This document shows positions 11,620 through 20,785 of a DNA stretch of 37,757 bases, piece after piece. Under the pieces are notes generated by a model. The model ran no database searches, was not told where the DNA came from, and saw only the letters and a program-made list of their open reading frames with translations. The stretch comes from Phoronis australis (Eukaryota; Phoronida; Phoronidae), in assembly GCA_002633005.1 (NCBI GenBank), contig NMRA01001138.1, forward strand, positions 12,696-50,452. The letters run 5' to 3'. How positions within the stretch are numbered: position 1 is the first letter of the stretch; every line of letters starts with the position of its first letter. Both the position numbers and the translations under genes were made by a program.

Positions 11620-11774
11620 AGTTAGCGACATCGTCGACATTGACAGCTACGAGGGGGTTTCCTACATGCAGTTCCAGTTTGGGGACGGACACTACAGGAC
11701 AGTCAGACGATGGAGACGATATGTCATCTGGTCTCAAAAAGATTTCGATTCAAAGCAGCGCCGAAGACCCAGAG
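11620..11774 (+). CDS. Well-formed internal exon, unknown protein
   Basis: Acceptor ACATTTTAG (ends 11,619) and donor AGAG|GTATGT (11,774/11,775) bound 155 bp, open in one frame for 51 codons. It starts SDIVDIDSYEGVSYMQFQFG and ends in a basic run (KQRRRPRG). Third codon positions are GC-rich (GAC, ATC, GTC, TAC, CAG) in an AT-rich neighbourhood, which suggests selection. It begins and ends with one extra base, so the flanking introns have matching phase. Aromatic and arginine-rich composition (HYRTVRRWRRYVIW) is distinctive, but I do not recognise the family. It lies just beyond the 5' end of the LINE, on the opposite strand, so it is not part of it. It may be a host gene exon. Confidence 0.5.
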
Positions 11775-12356
11775 GTATGTTAGACAGGCGTTCAATCTTT
11801 GGTATCCAAAGCTTGTCCTCATGAAGTAAATAAATTTCTCACAATAACTGTAAAGTGTTACGACACGGCTGGTTAATAACACCGAGTACTTAACTTTTTA
11901 TACTACATGTGAGAATCACGAAATAGTTCAACGTTGAAATCCAAACGCCTTACATTCCATAGCATGCCAAACACTAGTAGACCTACCAACAACCAAGCAA
12001 TGCTTGAATACCGTGAAGATGACAAGTTTATGATTGACAGATCGCGTGTAAGTACTCGCACTTTCAGCACAGTAATATTTCCAGTATTATAACGTCCGCC
12101 TCTAACTATCCGACACGCTTCAATATGACACAAAAAGTAGCACCATGTGCGTACTCGCAGGCGGAAGAAAATGCAAACAACTTCTTAAACGGACCCATCT
12201 TTCGCAACATTCCATATCCACGTTCTTTCAAACCGAGACGAACCCATTTTCATGTAAGATTTCGCTCTAGTCCGATTGCGACTGATCTTTTACCTATGGA
12301 ACTTCACTTTTACATAATATCATAAAATGGGTGATGAGACTCGTCAGATATTACTG
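11775..12356. other. No supported gene
   Basis: If the 11,620 exon is real this is probably its intron. Two short frames (11,903-12,133 minus, 12,125-12,325 plus) have no recognisable content. Confidence 0.4.
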
Positions 12357-12417
12357 GTATGGAACGCCCCTAGCGTCACCTTCTGACGGGTCTTCTCAGA
12401 CACGTTACGAGTCATCG
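12357..12417 (+). repeat. Left terminal inverted repeat of the 8.4-kb unit
   Basis: Begins GTATGGAACGCCCC; matches the reverse complement of about 20,725-20,785. It contains repeated GAC(G/A)-type motifs that could be transposase contact sites. Confidence 0.75.
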
Positions 12418-12946
12418 AGGCGCGTCAGAGTTGACTCGAAATGTACTTCCCAAGTGTGTCAAGTTACCGCCCCATCACTGTGGGACCAATAAGACGTTGT
12501 CATTTGCTCAGCTATGACGTATGCTTCGATGTCAGTCAGTTTACGCCCCAACTGACCCGATATCTGACTAGCCTAAAAGGTCAATAGCCATCCCACTTTG
12601 CATTTGACGAATAAGGGACAAGTTAACATTCACACTCGTATCAATTAAATGAATCATAATCCACCTCTGTGGAGTGTAGCGCCCAGCAACAGTATAACGG
12701 TGGCTTCTGCGTAAGAATAGCATGCAATGTCAAATTGTTATAAATATAAACGAGGCAATGCTGTGAGTGACGAGGAGTGGATGACTGTGACCTTGGAGTC
12801 ACGGTGATTTTCACAGTGCTGTGCCAACAGTTGTAGGTTTTATTCGCTTGATCAGTGAAGATGTACCAGTTGCTAAAATTACAGTCTTGCTCAGTGGAGA
12901 CAGGCTGTCGTGTAGATTGTGAGGTTGTTTTTATACGAGGCAGTAC

Positions 12947-13095
12947 CAAAGGGGAATTTAAGGGCGGGTGGTAATGGGGCCATGCCCTCCCCTAATATTC
13001 TCCCAGATTCCATTTGGTAGTACGGCGGTGCAAATGTCTGACGGGCTAATACTCCTCCCTGGCCCCCCCAACTCAAAATTCTGGATGTGCCCCTG
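12947..13095 (-). mobile_element. Small GC-rich miniature element, probable 5-bp TSD
   Basis: The minus strand begins CAGGGGCACATCCAGAATTT, a decayed form of the common CAGGGGCGGATCCAG-type terminus. The other end, CAAAGGGGAATTTAAGGG, is a degraded inverted partner. Flanks AGTAC (12,942-12,946) and AGTGC (13,096-13,100) agree at 4 of 5 positions, consistent with a 5-bp duplication as seen for the related copies at 13,451 and 30,713. It is non-coding. Confidence 0.55.
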
Positions 13096-13450
13096 AGTGC
13101 TGACCATTTTTATAATATATTTTTTACGTCTAAGGCTCGGTGAAGACAGGGTATGCTAAAAGTTGTTTTTTGTGAGAAAGTTGTTGCCTGTTATTGTTTG
13201 TTCTTTGAAGTACTAAAAACTAAAACGCCGTAAAATGCATTGAATTGGTCAGTGAAAAAGTCTTTTCAAATTTTACTGACCACAGCATCATTTTAATGCG
13301 TTTGACCGTGTTTTTCTGTTTTTTACCTTACATCGGTAATGGCCTTCATACAGGGAAATGAATGTTTCTTGCACTTCTTAGCCAAGTACGAGTAGGGATT
13401 TGCGAGAACTCTTAAACATGTAGTGCGTTTGAACTTAAAACATTAAGTAG

Positions 13451-13737
13451 CATAGGAGGATTTAGGGGGGTCGCCCCCCCGCCCGCCGCACGCAAAATGA
13501 AGCAGCAACAGCGTGAACCGTGAGGAAATATAGAGTTCAGCAACTAGGACCGGTAGAGGATGACAGAGGCTCACATACTGTACCAGAGGAATCGTGTCCA
13601 CCGATAGATTTTCTGAAGGGAACGTCCACATCCCGGCCCCGTAACTTTCGGGCCCCTGTGGACATACAATCGCGCTTTGCCCAATTCCCCAAGGCAACAT
13701 GTTGGGCACCCCTTATGGTATCCTAGATCCGCTACTG
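13451..13737 (-). mobile_element. Miniature inverted-repeat element, 5-bp TSD AGTAG
   Basis: A 287-bp non-coding element with ends CATAGGAGGATTTAGG and, at the far end read inward, CAGTAGCGGATCTAGG. It is flanked by perfect AGTAG duplications (13,446-13,450 and 13,738-13,742). Its interior matches the copy at 30,713-31,018 in opposite orientation, including GGGGAATTGGGCA.AGCGCG and CGCTGTTGCTG.TTCATTTT. The CAGTGGCGGATC-type termini recall hAT elements, but those usually make 8-bp duplications, so a hAT5-like or other 5-bp group is more likely. The minus-strand frame inside is only repeat sequence. Confidence 0.85.
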
Positions 13738-13742
13738 AGTAG

Positions 13743-14637
13743 AGATGCCTTTAATAAAGGGACAATGTCTCTCTAATTGAGAAGCCATACGGTGGCCAGA
13801 GGCATGACATTTGAATTATAGGATTACCATAACAATACTTCTGTTTCTTTTCAAGATATGTTTGAAGGACTGTATAACACAATATATGAAATTGCTTAGC
13901 AATACAAGTGTTTGAGATTTGCCTAGGAATAGCAGTTTCACCTTCAACAGTGGTGGTAATATCAGGTGTCCCAAAAGCATTCAGCTGATATAGGAGCTAT
14001 GGGATGTCCCAATAAAAATTGGCACAAAGTATGTTATTTCCATTGAGAACATGAATTATGTAAGAAATGCTGTAAAAATTCTTTAATACCCTGACACATC
14101 CTTGGGGATGATTGATAATGAGGATGTTTTCTGTTTTTCATCGTAGGTTTGGCCTAGTAATTAAAAATACATCCAATCAAGATCATGTCAGAAATTTATT
14201 AATGCCCAGGCTTCTAATTGAAGCTTTATCATAGTCACAGGTCTTTGAACAGCAATTCAGCCATGACCACAAATATCAAGGCTTTAAAATCACATTTAAA
14301 GCCAGTCGAGAGCAGAATCCCACAAATTACAACGTCAAACATACACAGGAAGGAATTGACAGAACAAACTAACAACTTAATGAATCCTTCCCATTCAATG
14401 CAGAAACTCTAGTATAACAGATTACAAGTTACTAGCTTGTGAAAGACCATTTCAACTGGTAAATTAACATGAGCACCTCGCCTATGAATATGAACTTGTC
14501 ATAGAATTTACAAATCGCAGTGTTTTCTGATACACTTGTAAGCTGTGAGTTTCTGTAATGTATAGTGAAGATACAAGTTCGTCAAGCCAAGATAGGTTGT
14601 TACTTGAGAGAGGACATGGAGAACATTCTGGAGCTAT
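13743..14637. other. No supported gene; interior of the 8.4-kb unit
   Basis: AT-rich, with a 64-codon plus-strand frame (14,218-14,412) of low complexity that I do not accept. It lies 3' of the integrase pseudogene. Confidence 0.4.
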
Positions 14638-15168
14638 TCATTCTTGGGTATGTAGATCAACATGTTTCTTGAACAGCTCAGCAGTCAGATTGCTGTACGG
14701 CAGTGCCAACACTTGCAGAACAAACAGCCAGTATGATGACTTGCCCTTCTCTGTTCACAAACCATGGTGGTTCCATTGACTTTAAAAGGCTTTCAATGAT
14801 TGATTAATTTTGAGTAAAAAACACATAGTGCAAGCACCAAAAGGACAGCTGATCATCCGGATCCAAAACACGTTTCTCCTCTAAAAACTGAAAGTGAAAC
14901 ATCTCATTGTACACATTGGTGACACCACGCCACATATGTCGCCACAGTCTTCCTGTCCTCGGATTGTGCACACTCTTTCCTTGAATGGCACTCCCTCTGT
15001 CCAGGCCACGGAACATTTCCATGAATGCACCATGGTCACATCTAACTCGCGAGGGTGCACCTTACTTCATTACCGCTTTTTGAAAGCAATCAAGGACAGT
15101 TGTAGAACAGTTGTTAAAGGATGCTTTCCCATACACCAGGAACCGAGTGTCACTGTCTATTCCAGTAT
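14638..15168 (-). pseudogene. Integrase-core transposase pseudogene, catalytic exon
   Basis: The minus strand begins after a good acceptor (TTTTGTTTTAG, plus-strand CTAAAAC at 15,169) and encodes DTGIDSDTRFLVYG, the first DDE aspartate region. KAVMK, stop, GAPSRVRCDHG and RGLDRGSAIQGKSVHNPRTG then RLWRHMWRGV follow. After a frameshift near 14,800 it continues INQSLKAF, stop, SQWNHHGL, stop, TEKGKSSYWLF to about 14,638. This order matches the integrase-core proteins common in fish and invertebrates (rve-type DDE fold). The usual glutamate in the VHN.R.ERLWRD segment is glycine here, and residues around the second aspartate are missing, so it is inactive. Some stops fit CGA-to-TGA decay. Upstream exons lie at 19,172 and 19,796. 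Confidence 0.85.
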
Positions 15169-15358
15169 CTAAAACAAAAGATGTACTTATAGCGTATGTA
15201 AGACAAGAAAAATATAGCCATGTTTCTGAACAGTTAGTATTTAATATTAAAAATGTGATATGCACATTAGCAACAAACATTTGTGGCACCCCATGTAAGC
15301 ACATTTGCAGTACTGCACCAAGGCACTCGGTCTCACAGAGGCTACTATCTTTTATCAG

Positions 15359-15474
15359 AAATTGTAGTTGAAACTTGATCATTCGTGACCCACTAAATAC
15401 CTTTAAACAAATAAGCNAATTATAGTTGAAACTTGATCATTCGTGACCCACTAAATACCTTTAAACAAATAAGC
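15359..15474. repeat. 52-bp direct repeat flanking an N: probable assembly scar
   Basis: Positions 15,365-15,416 and 15,423-15,474 are identical over 52 bases (TAGTTGAAACTTGATCATTC onward), and the match extends a few bases leftward with one mismatch. The only ambiguous base in the window (N, 15,417) lies between them. The pattern is what remains when two contig ends that overlap are joined without merging. A true tandem duplication is possible but less likely. Confidence 0.85.
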
Positions 15475-15507
15475 AGAAACCATGAGGTGAAATTTCAGCT
15501 GACTTAA

Positions 15508-17637
15508 GCCCGTCACATTTGTCGTATGACAGGACAATATGTGATGTGTCGGCGACAGAAGTTGAGGAAAATCACAATAGTGAAGAGACCGTGGTACAAC
15601 ATTAGGGACACAAGATGGCACACAACTGACATTTTATTTTCTGCTTTTTGCATAGAACATTAGTATCCCCAAACTATTACTTTCTCATTTTCAAGTTTTG
15701 TACCATAGCTACCATCAAACAAAGTTTTGAAAAATTGTGAGCATTCACAAGATTAGAAGCCTTTAAAAATAAACAAGAGCAATGCAGGGCGTTGAAATGC
15801 GCCCACACATGCTCAGAAAATGGAGTGCTTCTAAGGGTATTTATTTCTATCAGAAAAATGGCCACTAGATGGCGCAAAATACGTTGAAGTCATCTGAAAG
15901 CAGAAACAGGTCTTTAATAGAAAGCTATCAGATTTCATAAAAATCCGTCAAGGAACTTCAGAGCAACAGAGGAAAACAGAAAAAAATGAAATTGTCACCA
16001 AGGGGCACATCATTGATTACATCTGTCTGAAAATCGTTATCATCGTCCGTAGTCAACTTCATATAAATACACTTGCTAAATTTCATAAAGATTCTGCAGT
16101 GGGTTTAGGAGAGTACAGCTATGTCTGCAAAAAAACAAAAGTGCCACAGTAGGCGAAGTCCTCAGAAAAACACGGTCAACCATCCTCTTCACACTAAGAA
16201 CATATGTGCTAATTTTCACAAACATCCTTAGAGTGGTTTGTAGGGTTCATAGAGGGGCAGACGCCAAAAATAGACAAGAAAACAGTAAAAATTGCCACTA
16301 GATGGCGCAAAATACGTCCAACCCATAACAAAATAGGAAAATGTCACCACTTCTTTAATAGAAACCTATTTACAAAATTTCATACAAATCCATCAAGGAA
16401 CTTCAGAGAAACAGAGGAAAATGAAAAAAAAATGAAATTGCCGGAAAATGGTGTCATACCACTAATTGAAGCCCATGTGAAAAATTTCATGAAAATCCGT
16501 TGAGGACATTTGAAGATAGAGGTGAACATAAAAATAAAAATTGCCACTAGGGGGCACACCGATAGTCCGATCCGTCTGAAAGCCGTCGTAGTTTGTTGTC
16601 GACTTCATACAAATACACTACCTCAATTTAGTACAGATCCTGCATAGCGTTAAGGAGATACAGCCATGGGCACAAAAACAAACAAAATTGCCACTAGGAG
16701 GCGCCACAGCAGTTGAAGTCGTCAGAAAATCATCGGCAGCTGTCCTCGTCATAGTAACAACCTATATGCCAATTTTCATAATCATCCTAGGAGTAGTTTG
16801 GTTGATAGAGGGGCAGACACCAAAAAACAGACTCGAAGACAACAAAAATGGCCACTAGGTGGTTCAAAATACCGCAAATATATCTGAAAACAAGAGGTTA
16901 GCGTCATCTCACTGATAGATGCCCATATTTCAAATTTTATGAAAATCATTTTAGGATCTCTGAAGATATAGAAATAAGCATAAAAAATAAAACTGCCACT
17001 AGGGGGCACACCGGTAGTCGGATAGGTCTGAAATTTGTCATCATCTGTTGTCAGCTTCATAGAAACACATCTATCAAATCTCTTCAAGATCCTGTGAGGG
17101 GTTTAGGAGATACAGATGCGGACGCACATAAACATGTGGGCGCATAAAAATGGACGGTTTTGGCAATTATTATGGTCTGAAATTAGTGAGATTTTACCGC
17201 ATTGCATGCCAAGAACAGCGTCGGCAAATTTTGAACTTGTTCAAAATCATTTCAACGTCGTACAACAGTTCTACAACAGATCTATATCGTAACACTGTGG
17301 TGCGATGCCTCACATTTGTTGTATGATAGTTGTACGACTGACATACGATCTTTGGGTTATCCGAGTCTAGAATAGTCCTACAATCGTACTAGACAACCGA
17401 CAGTCCCCCAAACGTTTTACCATCACGTACATGCTCTGGGACCATCGAACATTAAAAATATGACTACATATCATAACATCATTGGATGTCAGGCATACAA
17501 TGTCTTGCAACACCTTGGTTTAATGTCGTAGGACATTTGTACAACAAATGTGACTGCGAATATGTCAATACAGAAGACTATCGTACAACAGCATTTTTGT
17601 TGCCCTGCTAGCATCATACCACGAATGTGACACGGGC
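15508..17637. mobile_element. TTAA-flanked 2.1-kb non-autonomous element with inverted ends
   Basis: Left end GCCCGTCACATTTGTCGTAT and right end (reverse complement) GCCCGTGTCACATTCGTGGT are inverted partners, each abutted by TTAA (15,504-15,507 and 17,638-17,641). TTAA duplications are the hallmark of piggyBac and Kolobok-type elements; nothing coding is left to decide between them. Subterminal stretches on the right (17,220-17,600) are rich in GTCGTACAA/TTGTACGAC-like motifs. The interior carries a tandem array (15,861 to about 17,130). It lies between exons of the integrase pseudogene, apparently in an intron of the 8.4-kb unit. Confidence 0.75.
15861..17130 (+). repeat. Tandem array with CTCF-like motif heading each monomer
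   Basis: Monomers of roughly 130-250 bp each begin with a GCCACTAG-type box and share TCTGAAA, CTTCATA, AATTTCAT and AGGAGATACAG blocks. Boxes occur on one strand at 15,861, 15,994, 16,142, 16,294, 16,543, 16,690, 16,851 and 16,995. Monomer types recur in the order A-B-C, A-B-C, A-B, a higher-order repeat of about 430-560 bp. Four boxes (15,862-15,875; 16,295-16,308; 16,544-16,557; 16,996-17,009) match the CTCF consensus CCASYAGRKGGCRS at every position. 16,691 differs by one; 15,995 and 16,852 differ by two. Whether CTCF binds is untested. Confidence 0.8.
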
Positions 17638-17641
17638 TTAA

Positions 17642-19171
17642 GCAGCATCTGTATACAGTTGACAGTTCCATTCCATCTTTCAAAGCATTCATGACAATTC
17701 TGGTTAAAGAACAAACAGTACCTCCACTATAGAGAACATAACATGAAAATTCACAGCTTGAGGCTAGATTAAATGCATTTAAAATTACTGCTGTCACATG
17801 CATGCATTTTTCTTCTTGACATAAACATCGTATGTATGTTTTAACATCACATTAAAAGCATTTTGTTCCAGTGTTCTGTTTCAGAAAACATCTTGAGAAC
17901 CATATTGAAAGTAAACAACAAATTTACAGGGCTCATTTTTGGAGCACACTACATGCCCTGGGCACAATTAAATTTCATACGACATACTGAAATCTTGTCT
18001 CGCACGTCATTTGGTATGTTAGTTTTCCTCAGCCAGCAACTGAGCACATGTGCCTCCAACATTTAAGTAGAACTTGCTCTGATTATGATGGTCGAACTAT
18101 TAATGCACATGGTACTTTAGTTTTCTCAATGCCCATTCAAGACTTAAGATAAAAGTACAATTTTGGTATATTTTTGGACAATTACTCCTATTTTTGTTAC
18201 TCCCAGAGTTGGGTGGAATAGTGTTTTTTCAAAAACAAGAAGAGTTGGTCTAAAATCGGAGCACCATGGTGCATCTGTATGAGGTGACTCGCACGCACAT
18301 AATTGCGAAGCTTAAGTACATGCACATATATGTGCATGTGCGGAACATTTGAGTAGGAAAGTTTGGCAAAAAATGCATTGACTTGTTTCACATGCGCTTA
18401 TTTGCAGGTTTTTACGGTAATTATAATCCACTGATAAATAATTTAGTTGAACTTTGAAGTGCAATTTAACAATACAAACCAACTGTGCCTCCAACAGCTG
18501 AGTCTAGTTGCGAGTCCGCAACCTCATTGTATTGTCTTGAAGACTTGGCATACTCCCTGAGGACGAAAAAACATCGACATATTAACGTCGAAGCCTATGC
18601 ACCATGCGTGGCTTTAGGATACAACTGTCAAGAGTGTGCATACTACTTCAAGTGATTGCTTAACAGTTACATAAATACAAAATGTAAAATGTGTCAAATA
18701 GGGATAGTAACTGCACTATTACTGTTTAACGGGGTTTGACACAGTTTGCCAAAAAGTTGAAAAGCAGTAGTCTAGTTGCCAAAAAGTTGACCCTGCAAAG
18801 TTGCTTACTGTAAATTTTTCTTTTGGAAATTTATTATATATGGTTAGGAGAATAAAAGTAACTTGGTTGCACTTAGTGCAACTTTGAGCATTTTTATAGT
18901 TCAAGATGGCGGCTTCCGCCACCTTGAATTTCGCCTAATTTCCACACTCTGTACATGATACCATGTAGGATCATGCAATTCATGGTTTCCAATGTTCAAT
19001 GGATGAGATTTACCAGAAACAATCTAAAGATTCTTTACTATACCACAAAAATGATACAATTGCATTAATCACCACTAATTAAAAGCCCTGTCCATCAAAT
19101 TGGTAGCAGCTTAAGCACTAGTCAGGAGACAGTGTCAATTCTTGAACAGTGGTAATGAAATTATTACATAC
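17642..19171. other. Presumed intron of the integrase pseudogene
   Basis: No middle exon (the part between the helix-turn-helix and the catalytic core) could be identified. A minus-strand frame at about 17,640-17,710 begins after a possible acceptor (TCTCTATAG) but does not resemble the family. Frames at 17,863-18,066 and 18,197-18,494 are unassigned. Confidence 0.4.
18900..18928. repeat. Short hairpin containing CAAGATGGCGG
   Basis: TTCAAGATGGCGG and CCGCCACCTTGAA form 13-bp arms with one mismatch around a 3-base loop. The AAGATGGCGG core fits the animal YY1 binding consensus. A single site may be chance. Confidence 0.5.
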
Positions 19172-19310
19172 TTCAGTCGACGTGATATGGTAGAGGAAGT
19201 AACTCCCATTGATTCGGCCATCTCTTGTCGTGTGAAGTTTGCCTTTATCATACACTCTAAGTGAGATGAGGTTCTGTCAAACTTTGATTGTGCCCAAATA
19301 TCGTTGCCCC
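19172..19310 (-). pseudogene. Integrase-like transposase, helix-turn-helix exon
   Basis: On the minus strand an acceptor (TACATTGCAG, adjoining 19,310) and a donor (CTGAA|GTATGT, 19,172/19,171) bound 139 bp. It encodes HLECMIKANFTRQEMAESMG then VTSSTISRRLK, a helix-turn-helix with the 'F....A..LGVS..T..RRL' spacing seen N-terminal to the core of this integrase-like family. No stop lies in the exon itself. The reading phase does not join directly to the 19,796 exon, so an exon is missing between them, a splice site differs, or an indel has occurred. It would bind element ends if functional; the downstream catalytic exon is broken. Confidence 0.7.
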
Positions 19311-19795
19311 TGCAATGTACATGTGTTTTCACATGTAATACACATCACACACTGAAATGTTAAACAAAAGAATAGAGAGCTTTCGTATATGGCCAGTTAC
19401 AGGATACCAAATACACATATATTCGTAAACAATATCACGTTGAAATGCACACAGGTGAGTTTTGGTCATGTAAAACGAGGGACATCTGTATGGAATCATT
19501 TTCAAATAGGTTTTTGGTACTAATTATTCAGTAACCAGTCATCCGTAAGTTCTCTATTAACTCGTGCAATAAATCTGGCAGCACTGAACACCTAGTCATG
19601 CACATAGGAATAACCTGAAAATGCTATTACCCACAGTAGAGGGATCTCAAGGTAAAGGTGACATGCTGGTACCTTTAATAAGCATCGGTTCAATTGTTAA
19701 AATTACACTGTGTTAAAAAGAGGTAGTCATATTACTAGTACTCATTCAATAGATTTACAAGGCCAAAACTACAATACGCAAACAATGATGCTCAC

Positions 19796-19923
19796 TTGAT
19801 TCATATGCAGCTTGATCTGCCTCCTCCATTAACCTCCTAGCAAAATTCAATAGTTTTGCTGCATAAGCCTGATCAACACCACCACCAACAGCATTTTGTA
19901 TACTTCTAGTTAAACTAGTCAAC
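19796..19923 (-). pseudogene. Integrase-like transposase, N-terminal exon
   Basis: On the minus strand a strong acceptor (TTATTGTTATTTTACAG) precedes 19,923 and a good donor (TCAA|GTGAGC) follows 19,796. The 128-bp exon encodes LTSLTRSIQNAVGGGVDQAY followed by AAKLLNFARRLMEEADQAAY, a helical segment. It sits where the N-terminal helical region of the integrase-like protein is expected, just upstream of the helix-turn-helix exon. The link to that gene rests on position, strand and exon quality rather than on a firm family match. The first coding exon is not identified. Confidence 0.6.
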
Positions 19924-20724
19924 CTGTAAAATAACAATAAGTTATTTATCAAACTGTTACTCTGGAAGGGCCAGGCACATTGCAAGACACTGAGAATATT
20001 TTTGTCTCAACATCAATTTCTGTGTAATAGATGGCTGGGCCAAATCCATTAATCATAGGAAACGACTCAAACATGAGAGTAAAATCGCCGCAAGGGCTTT
20101 TTGAAGAAATGTGGGCGTCCTGTTATAGGGACTGGTGCAAATTTTTAGTAAACACCTTTCACACAAGAATGCAAGACTGACAGATCACACAAAAATCTGG
20201 GGTACTAGTATCAAGGTTCAGTGTTCATGCCTATTGGAGTACCGTTCATTCAGTAACGTTACACATTCAAGGAATTTGCCAGCTTTTGGCCACATTCATT
20301 CAAGATATGTGTCTTTTTCACTATATAGTGTGTGGGAGGGGGCAAAATTTTCTGCGTAAGCCACTCTGAGGCCGAAACTTGCCTTGAGCTGCTGTACGTG
20401 AACTTGGAATCCTGCTTAATCTCAAGATTAAGCGGAAGTGAGTGTTGCGTGAACTTGAATACGCGAAGCAACTTGACAAGTTTACTCAAATAATCACGTT
20501 CATGTTGATAAAAATTTGCACTGCATTCAAATCAAGTTACTCCTGTTTTTGTCTCATGGAATACTAAGTCGATATATGATTGACAGCCTTTGTTCTTGTC
20601 AGTCACCTCAAAACATGACGATCTCATTGGTTTAGTCAACACACTGTAAAACCTTAACACTGATTGGTTCTTTTAAGAACATCCACACGAGTTCGACAGC
20701 ATCATTGACGCGTCAGCGTGTCAA

Positions 20725-20785
20725 AAATGACTCGTCACGTGTCAGAAAAGACCCGTCACAAGGTGACGCTAGGGGCGTTCCATAC
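20725..20785 (-). repeat. Right terminal inverted repeat of the 8.4-kb unit
   Basis: Reverse complement begins GTATGGAACGCCCC and matches 12,357-12,417 at about 55 of 60 positions. Just inside, 20,690-20,725 adds more GACGCGTCA-like motifs. Confidence 0.75.

Larger units (their letters stand above)
12357..20785. mobile_element. Putative 8.4-kb element bounded by inverted terminal repeats
   Basis: The sequence starting at 12,357 (GTATGGAACGCCCCTAGCGT and on to about 12,417) reappears in reverse complement ending at 20,785. The first 26 bases are identical and about 60 bp match with roughly five mismatches. Both arms continue into similar GACGGGTC/GACACGT/ACGAGTCA subterminal motifs. No second terminus lies near either one, so one large element fits better than two small ones. 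Between them sits a minus-strand integrase-core pseudogene, the natural candidate transposase. No clear target-site duplication was found, though TA flanks both TGGAACG termini. Nested insertions inflate its length. Confidence 0.55.
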
